Positions 58,597-64,000 of a DNA stretch of 64,000 bases are shown piece after piece. The stretch spans positions 1-64,000 of the forward strand of contig NZ_JBIQOI010000011.1 of NCBI RefSeq assembly GCF_044197065.1, read 5' to 3'. Each line of letters starts with the position of its first letter. The stretch's first letter is position 1. Origin of the DNA: Kluyvera ascorbata_C (lineage in GTDB: Bacteria; Pseudomonadota; Gammaproteobacteria; Enterobacterales; Enterobacteriaceae). The translations under genes were made by a program, and so were the position numbers. Under the pieces are notes generated by a model. That model saw nothing but the letters and a program-made list of their open reading frames with translations. It was not told where the DNA came from and did no database searches.

Positions 58597-60303
58597 TTAA
58601 GACAAAAATTCTTCAACATGTAATAACACTTTGTCCATAATTTTATTGGCAATTTTGGGTCCTATTCTGTGAATTTTTCTTAACTCACTCCCTGGGTCTT
58701 GTAAAGATAATACATCTCCTATAGTTTTTACTTTTTCCAGCCCAGATAGTTTTTGCATTTGCCAAGATGTTAGATGTGGTACTTTTGAAAGTGGAATAGA
58801 CATGCACTGATTATAGGCCGACTCATCAATCAATTGATTCCCACAATGGTGGCAAAATTTTTGATTGTCAGTCAATCGCGGAGTCTTGCAGTTATTGCAT
58901 GGAGGTAAAGTTAGTTTAAGTCTCGCAAGTTGCTCAGTATTGAATAATGATGAAATGTTTCTTCTGACAGGATGCTTAGCATTCTTTCTTAGTATTTTTT
59001 GAATAATCTGAGAGGGAGAAAAACCTCTACTTCCTTCGTTAAACACTCTTTCCTTTATCAATAAAGCATAATGAGGTATATATCTTTCATAAGTACGCCC
59101 ATCACCATGAGAAATATCAGGAAGATTATAAAAAAGCCCTGTTTCAATTAATAGTTTAGTTAGTCGAGAAAAATAAACATTATCATTTTTCTCTATACCG
59201 ATTATGACTTGTTTCTCTTCTTTATATTGGGAGTTACTTTCCTTGAGTAATTCGACTACTTTTAATAAAAGTGATTCACCTAATGAAACAATGTCAAACA
59301 ATCGAGGTAGCTTATCTTTTAGTGAACTGTATTCGCTGAGTCTAAGCTCAACATACTTTTCAATTATTTTATTGAATTTTTGCTGAGTTGTCTGACTTAA
59401 AGTTGTTTGACAATCCCTTAACATCATCAAAAAAGAACGTGGAATTCCAAATGCTGAAAATTTAAATAACTCTTTCAAGTCATCCGGAATGTCATCATAC
59501 CCAGGAAACCTTGCCTGCGCTATAGCATCCATCACTGAGGAATAATTAGGGTGCTGTACCGAAATCCAAGCATCAATTGTTTCAGCATCATGAGCAACAT
59601 GAAACCTTGGGCCATATTCGGTTGTTCCAGGATAAACCGATGCCTTTAAAGCTATTTTTGAGGTTTTTAGACTACGTACAATATCAAAAAACTCGTAAAG
59701 ATATTCAGGAGTTAAGCTTATTGCAGCATCGTCTAATAAAATAATGACTCTTTTACGTTCAAGCCAATCGCATAGTGAACTCAACGAGGATATGACAGAA
59801 GAAACACTGATCAATTGAACAATGTTTTCTTGTTCTAATGATGGCGAAAGACCCTGCTCAAGCCTTACGATTAAATTAATCAGGAACTCTTTATCCGCTA
59901 TGAGTATCGTTGACAAATCAAGATCTTCAGAATCTTCAATATCGCAAGCAATTTCATAAGCAGAGAGTAGTATCTTTGCTAATACCCATTTATGAAAGAG
60001 ATCAATTGCATTAGGTTTAGTTTTTAAAAGCGGCTCTAACTTAAAATATTTATTAAAGGAAACATAGAGTGGTAATGGTGCGTTATCATCGTTTTTACAT
60101 TCAACCCAAGCATAACGCATCAAATGTGTTTTACCACATCCCCTAGGACCAACTATAAGTTTGATTCCTGGGGATATAAGAGCATTATGTATAATATCGA
60201 AAAACTCTCCAGATCTGATAGTATTATTTTTTATCGTATCCTCATCAATATAATCAGCTCGTTCCTCGACAAGAAATTTACTATCTAATTCCACATCAGT
60301 CAT
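58597..60303 (-). CDS. ORC/CDC6-like P-loop ATPase with zinc ribbon and helix-hairpin-helix
   Basis: A 568-residue protein. Walker A is GPRGCGKTH (residues 52-60) and Walker B VIILLDD (186-192). A helical lid and winged-helix-like part (about 270-420) follow. Then comes a four-cysteine zinc ribbon (C469, C472, C484, C487) and a terminal helix-hairpin-helix (about 518-560, with IHRIGPKIANKI). This resembles ORC-CDC6-type ATPases that bind DNA and sense structure. It starts one base after the methyltransferase stop, so the two are translationally coupled. Likely the sensor or switch of the three-gene system. AT-rich codon use unlike the host genes. Confidence 0.7.
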   Translation of the reverse strand: MTDVELDSKFLVEERADYIDEDTIKNNTIRSGEFFDIIHNALISPGIKLIVGPRGCGKTHLMRYAWVECKNDDNAPLPLYVSFNKYFKLEPLLKTKPNAIDLFHKWVLAKILLSAYEIACDIEDSEDLDLSTILIADKEFLINLIVRLEQGLSPSLEQENIVQLISVSSVISSLSSLCDWLERKRVIILLDDAAISLTPEYLYEFFDIVRSLKTSKIALKASVYPGTTEYGPRFHVAHDAETIDAWISVQHPNYSSVMDAIAQARFPGYDDIPDDLKELFKFSAFGIPRSFLMMLRDCQTTLSQTTQQKFNKIIEKYVELRLSEYSSLKDKLPRLFDIVSLGESLLLKVVELLKESNSQYKEEKQVIIGIEKNDNVYFSRLTKLLIETGLFYNLPDISHGDGRTYERYIPHYALLIKERVFNEGSRGFSPSQIIQKILRKNAKHPVRRNISSLFNTEQLARLKLTLPPCNNCKTPRLTDNQKFCHHCGNQLIDESAYNQCMSIPLSKVPHLTSWQMQKLSGLEKVKTIGDVLSLQDPGSELRKIHRIGPKIANKIMDKVLLHVEEFLS

Positions 60304-60304
60304 G

Positions 60305-61498
60305 TTAAATCCTTACAAGATGTATTTTTTTTAATGCATCCATTGTAATATGTTGTGCGGCTACACCACTACTCGCTCGAGATAATTCCTCTTGCCCATC
60401 TTGAGAACAAAGAAAATCAAATAGTTTTTTCTGATCTTCACCAGAGGCTCGTATCAGAAAAATACAGTCACTGATATAAGAATACCCGCTCTCAACAAAC
60501 AATATTTTTTTATAAAAATTTCGCCCAACCCTTGCTATTAATATATCACCAGGCTTAGCAATAACATCTAATTTTGATGGCTTCAATTCTTCTACAGAGT
60601 TGCAGTGGAATTTAATACACTTTTTATCACCACTAAACTTTGTCGTATGAAAAACATGTTCCGTAATTTCCTTTGAATTAAACCTACCTCTAAAAATCGA
60701 AATATTTTTAAGCATCCCAATGGTGCTAAACTCTTCATTTTTATTATAATGATAAGAGTAGTCCATTCTCTCAATCGCATCTTCTTTTCTAATTAAAACA
60801 GGAGGCGACAATTCCCCATCTTTAGTTATACAATGTAATTGTATTTTCTGATGAGGCACAATTTTTTTATTAAAAATCAAAATATGTGTTTTAGCCTCTG
60901 TCCTTTTGAAGATATTCCTAGGTAATTCAATGACTTTTGTAATTGAATGTTCATTCAATAAATATCGTCTTAAACCTATAAACTTTCTTGCTGTAAATAT
61001 ACCATCAGGTAAAATTATCCCAGCTTCACCGCCCTTTTTAAGAAACCTGATGACTTGAGATATAAATATTATCTCTGCTGGGACATATTTTGAGATAGAT
61101 ATATATTTATCTGCCCCAATCTCACTAATGATTTTAAAATAATCATCCCTCCATTCAGGGAGAGTGAATGGAGGGTTACATACTGCAACATCAAAATTTC
61201 CTTGATGTCGGGCAAGCATTTCAGGAAATGAATGAACAAGGGCATCTGTTACGATATGAGTAAGATTATCACATACTTTTTTTGACATCCGAGATTCTAT
61301 ATCCAAAGAATATGCTTCTGCATTCTTCCATCGGTTTAAAGCGGCATAGGTTAAGCTCCCCTCACCAGAAGCTAAATCAATAATATTATTGACTTTTTCA
61401 GCTTTCATCTGAGAAACCAATAATGCACTTATGGATTCTTTTGTATAGTATCTTCCGAGACTATCTCGTTGTGTGAATGGCATATAGTTACTGTTCAT
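60305..61498 (-). CDS. N6-adenine DNA methyltransferase with fused target-recognition domain
   Basis: A 397-residue protein. The catalytic part has motif I IIDLASGEGSL (about residues 39-49) and motif IV NPPF (108-111), the N6-adenine form, as in HsdM. From about residue 300 the sequence changes to a type I specificity (HsdS) pattern: KPGDILIARVG, later SDCIFLIRA and SSGVAAQHITMDALKKI. It therefore combines modification and sequence recognition. No restriction nuclease is fused or encoded beside it. It is the first gene of the operon, downstream of the integrase gene. It could mark self DNA for the ATPase-HEPN pair. Confidence 0.75.
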   Translation of the reverse strand: MNSNYMPFTQRDSLGRYYTKESISALLVSQMKAEKVNNIIDLASGEGSLTYAALNRWKNAEAYSLDIESRMSKKVCDNLTHIVTDALVHSFPEMLARHQGNFDVAVCNPPFTLPEWRDDYFKIISEIGADKYISISKYVPAEIIFISQVIRFLKKGGEAGIILPDGIFTARKFIGLRRYLLNEHSITKVIELPRNIFKRTEAKTHILIFNKKIVPHQKIQLHCITKDGELSPPVLIRKEDAIERMDYSYHYNKNEEFSTIGMLKNISIFRGRFNSKEITEHVFHTTKFSGDKKCIKFHCNSVEELKPSKLDVIAKPGDILIARVGRNFYKKILFVESGYSYISDCIFLIRASGEDQKKLFDFLCSQDGQEELSRASSGVAAQHITMDALKKIHLVRI

Positions 61499-61739
61499 TT
61501 TTTATACTCGCCTTAAGTACGCTACCGCCCTAGGCGTTACGGCTACCCAAGAACCAACATAATCAGGTAAATTATTGATATTTATAAGTTTATTCTCAAA
61601 CCTTTCAGCCCTAAAACCTAAAAAAGATAGAAGTGTAGGTAACAAAGGGCAATCGGATCTAGGGCTAATGTTTAAACTTAAGTATCAAAATATACGGTTT
61701 TAGGTCGTTTTCCTAATCAATCCTATCATCACGTCAAAT

Positions 61740-62948
61740 CTACTTTCTAGCGTTCACTAGCAAAGAAATACATGAATTATGATTAGCGTTTATATGGTCC
61801 GCATACCACTGCATCATCTCCCTCCGTCCTTCCAGATATAAAGCATGGTTGTACGTCCCACGAATCGCATTCTTATCGACATGCGCAAGCTGGGTTTCAA
61901 TCCATGCCGTATTGAACCCTTCCTCATGCAAAATCGTACTCATCGTGTGGCGGAAACCATGCCCCGTTACCTTCCCCGTATATCCAATCCGCTTGAACAC
62001 CTGATTTATACTCGCTTCGCTCATCGTTTTGCGGGGATCATTTCGCCCTGGGAATACCAGTGGATATTGCCCAGTCATCCCTTTGAGCTGCTGTACGATT
62101 TCCAGCGCTTGGGTAGAAAGGGGGACAAGATGGGGCCGCTTCATCTTCATACGCTCGGCAGGTATTTCCCACACCGCTTTTTCAAGATCAAACTCACTCC
62201 AGAAAGCACCTCGGAGTTCGCCAGTGCGAACTCCCGTGAGGATCAGCAGACGTGCCGCAAGAACAACTAACGGGCTTCCTGTGTAGCCTGCGAGAGCTTT
62301 AAAGAAGTCTGGTAACTCCTCAACAGTCAGGAAGGGGTAATGCTTCGATTCATGCCCTGACATCGCGCTGGTTAGATCTGCTGCAGGGTTGTATTCCGCA
62401 CGGCCGGTAACGATGGCGTAACGAAAAACTTCACTGCAGCGCTGGCGAACCTTCTTAGCCTTCTCTGTCGCGCCACGGCTTTCCATTCGACGCAGCACAT
62501 TCAGCAGAACCAGCGGTTTTATTTCATTCACCGGCTGCTGGCCGATATAGGGGAAAATATCTTTATTGAAAGCTTCGATAATGTCGGAGGCATAACCTTC
62601 TGACCACCGGCTCACCTTCGTTCCGTGCCATTCAAGTGCCACAGCCTGAAACGTATTATTGAGCCGCACATCGCGAACCAACTTTTCTTCTTTCTTGGCA
62701 AACGATGGATCGATACCCTCGGCCAGTTTTTTCTTGGCTTCATCACGCAGTGCTCTCGCTTGTGCAAGGGACACTGCCGGATAGACCCCAAAAGCCATAC
62801 GCTTCTCTTTTCCATTGAAGCGATATTTCATCCGCCAGTATCGGGAACCTGAGGGAACGACTTCAAGATACAAGCCAGCACCATCTGCCAGCTTGTAGGC
62901 CTTCTCTCTGGGTTTAGCGGTGTCTACCTGCCGTGCATTTAGCTTCAT
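61740..62948 (-). CDS. P4-type tyrosine integrase of the thrW island
   Basis: A 402-residue tyrosine recombinase. It has the N-terminal DUF4102 arm-binding domain (about residues 1-90), a core-binding domain (about 100-190) and a catalytic domain with R241 (GVRTGELR), H330-x-x-R333 (HGFRH), H356 and Y366 (GTYNHA). All catalytic residues are present, so it may be active. The start at 62948 has GGGAG. It is adjacent to attR and the thrW tRNA gene, as expected for CP4/P4 islands. The island's own operon begins beyond a 240-bp gap with no recognised feature. Confidence 0.93.
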   Translation of the reverse strand: MKLNARQVDTAKPREKAYKLADGAGLYLEVVPSGSRYWRMKYRFNGKEKRMAFGVYPAVSLAQARALRDEAKKKLAEGIDPSFAKKEEKLVRDVRLNNTFQAVALEWHGTKVSRWSEGYASDIIEAFNKDIFPYIGQQPVNEIKPLVLLNVLRRMESRGATEKAKKVRQRCSEVFRYAIVTGRAEYNPAADLTSAMSGHESKHYPFLTVEELPDFFKALAGYTGSPLVVLAARLLILTGVRTGELRGAFWSEFDLEKAVWEIPAERMKMKRPHLVPLSTQALEIVQQLKGMTGQYPLVFPGRNDPRKTMSEASINQVFKRIGYTGKVTGHGFRHTMSTILHEEGFNTAWIETQLAHVDKNAIRGTYNHALYLEGRREMMQWYADHINANHNSCISLLVNARK

Positions 62949-63068
62949 TGGGGGCATCTCCCTGGACCGAACACAGAATGCCCCCACTTATGCCCCCAAC
63001 TGTAACTTGATTCCGGTTGAGTCCAGTTGATAACAGGAGATAAGATACGGGCTAGAAACCGCAGTATA

Positions 63069-63128
63069 CGGGCTTTAAGTTGATTTCGGTAGACTTGAGA
63101 AGAGTTTGAAATGGTGCCGATAATAGGA
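63069..63128. other. attR, right attachment site overlapping thrW
   Basis: The 60-base direct repeat of attL (40141-40199). Its right part is the 3' end of the intact thrW tRNA gene including CCA. Integration used the tRNA 3' end and rebuilt a whole gene at this side. Confidence 0.9.
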
Positions 63129-63187
63129 GTCGAACCTACGACCTTCGCATTACGAATGCGCTGCTCTACCAACTGAGCTATATCGGC
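63112..63187 (-). tRNA. thrW: tRNA-Thr (anticodon CGT)
   Basis: A 76-base cloverleaf with the encoded CCA. The acceptor arms GCCGATA/TATCGGC pair, the anticodon loop is TTCGTAA (CGT, threonine) and the T loop is GGTTCGACTCC. It lies downstream of proA, as in E. coli (proBA-thrW), where it is also an island integration hotspot. A weak hairpin (cgggcgatgc / gcatcgcccg, 63241-63293) lies between proA and the tRNA. Confidence 0.96.
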
Positions 63188-63300
63188 ACTGCAAGACGTG
63201 TTCACGAACGTGAATCACGGGACAAAAGGTTAAAACTAACCGGGCGATGCGTCAATAGTCAGGTTAATCAACCGCCTATTTTTGCATCGCCCGCTATCAA

Positions 63301-64000
63301 TTACGCACGAATGGTATCGTCGCCGAAGCCGATCCACTTGTAGGTGGTCAGTGCTTCAAGGCCCATTGGGCCGCGCGCGTGGAGTTTCTGCGTGCTCACC
63401 GCCACTTCTGCGCCCAGGCCAAACTGACCGCCGTCGGTGAAGCGGGTGGAGGCATTGACGTACACCGCAGAGGAATCCACTTCGTTGATGAAACGGTTGG
63501 CATTGCTCAGGGTGCGGGTCAGGATCGCATCGGAGTGCTGGGTGCCGTGTTGGCGGATGTGCGCAATGGCGGTATCAATATCGGGCACCAGCACCACATT
63601 GAGATCCAGCGACAAATACTCGTTATCAAGCTCTTCAGCCTTTAACGGTACCCGCTTCGCCGGGCCTTGCAGCTCGCGCAGTACGGTGTCGTCGCCGTGC
63701 AGCGTAATGCCGCTTTCGGCCATCTGCTGGCTCAACGCAGGCAGGAAGCGGTCGGCGATGGACTGATTCACCAGCAGCGTTTCCACGCTATTACAGGCGC
63801 TCGGGCGCTGGGCTTTCGCATTGACGATAATCTTCAGCGCCGCTTCAATCTCTGCGCTGTCATCAATATAAATATGACAAACGCCGATACCACCGGTGAT
63901 GACCGGGATCGTCGACTGCTCACGGCACAGCTTGTGCAGACCCGCACCGCCGCGAGGGATCAGCATATCGATATACTTATCCATACGCAGCATCTCGCTC
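63301..64000 (-). CDS. proA: Glutamate-5-semialdehyde dehydrogenase ProA (partial)
   Basis: The C-terminal 233 or so residues of gamma-glutamyl phosphate reductase, the second enzyme of proline synthesis. The start is beyond the window edge. Typical parts are RMDKYIDMLIPRGGAGLHK and QRPSACNSVETLLVN, which holds the catalytic cysteine, and the protein ends TTYKWIGFGDDTIRA. It is a backbone gene that fixes the location of the island. Confidence 0.96.
   Translation of the reverse strand, partial: SEMLRMDKYIDMLIPRGGAGLHKLCREQSTIPVITGGIGVCHIYIDDSAEIEAALKIIVNAKAQRPSACNSVETLLVNQSIADRFLPALSQQMAESGITLHGDDTVLRELQGPAKRVPLKAEELDNEYLSLDLNVVLVPDIDTAIAHIRQHGTQHSDAILTRTLSNANRFINEVDSSAVYVNASTRFTDGGQFGLGAEVAVSTQKLHARGPMGLEALTTYKWIGFGDDTIRA

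Overview
The window is chromosomal DNA from a member of the Enterobacteriaceae. The evidence is a complete tdcABCDE operon, the proA-thrW junction, YjhP/YjhX and NudK orthologues, REP/BIME elements, and CP4-type island genes. The mixture of enteric core genes with a urea carboxylase/allophanate hydrolase route and a chromosomal iutA homologue points to a Klebsiella-, Kluyvera- or Enterobacter-like host. The species cannot be fixed from sequence alone. The backbone is GC-rich. The region from 40.1 to 63.1 kb is visibly poorer in GC, and its part at 57.5-61.5 kb is strongly AT-rich.

Region 1 (0-3.6 kb) holds an M20 amidohydrolase and an MFS carrier, divergent from a LysR regulator. Region 2 (3.6-18.1 kb) is a nitrogen-scavenging block: urtBCDE (urea ABC transporter), and atzF-uca-gntR-urtA (allophanate hydrolase, biotin-dependent urea carboxylase, FCD-type GntR regulator, urea-binding protein). 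An iutA-like siderophore receptor gene separates the two halves. Both operons carry an excellent -24/-12 sigma-54 promoter, paired NtrC-like sites at the same distance, and an identical 46-bp initiation segment with a 34-bp palindrome. The two promoters therefore look like copies of each other.

Region 3 (18.4-27.2 kb) holds a LysE-type exporter and a LapA-type giant adhesin with its own type I secretion ATPase and membrane fusion protein. The adhesin has a retention module, a predicted LapG cleavage site, VCBS repeats and RTX repeats. Region 4 (27.2-35.6 kb) is an AT-rich regulatory gap followed by tdcABCDE for anaerobic threonine breakdown. Region 5 (35.6-40.1 kb) holds NudK, a DeoR regulator, an RhtB-type exporter, a YgiN-like monooxygenase, and the toiL-yjhX-yjhP locus, in which the usual antitoxin gene yjhQ is missing.

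Region 6 (40.14-63.19 kb) is a composite genomic island in the thrW tRNA gene. Three direct copies of the attachment sequence (40.14, 56.35 and 63.07 kb) divide it in two. The left element (16 kb) has the CP4-type set (cbtA/cbeA toxin-antitoxin, yeeT, radC-like, yafZ, a GTPase, alpA, a phage Gp2-like gene) plus two convergent arsenic operons. One ars operon contains an ECF sigma factor and an ArsD/ArsA pair that lacks the third arsenite-binding cysteine. The right element (6.7 kb) has the P4-type integrase and an AT-rich three-gene operon: a DNA methyltransferase fused to a target-recognition domain, an ORC/CDC6-like ATPase with a zinc ribbon and helix-hairpin-helix, and a protein with an R-H-x3-H HEPN nuclease motif. 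This operon has no assignable known identity and is the best candidate for an undescribed anti-phage system. The window ends inside proA.
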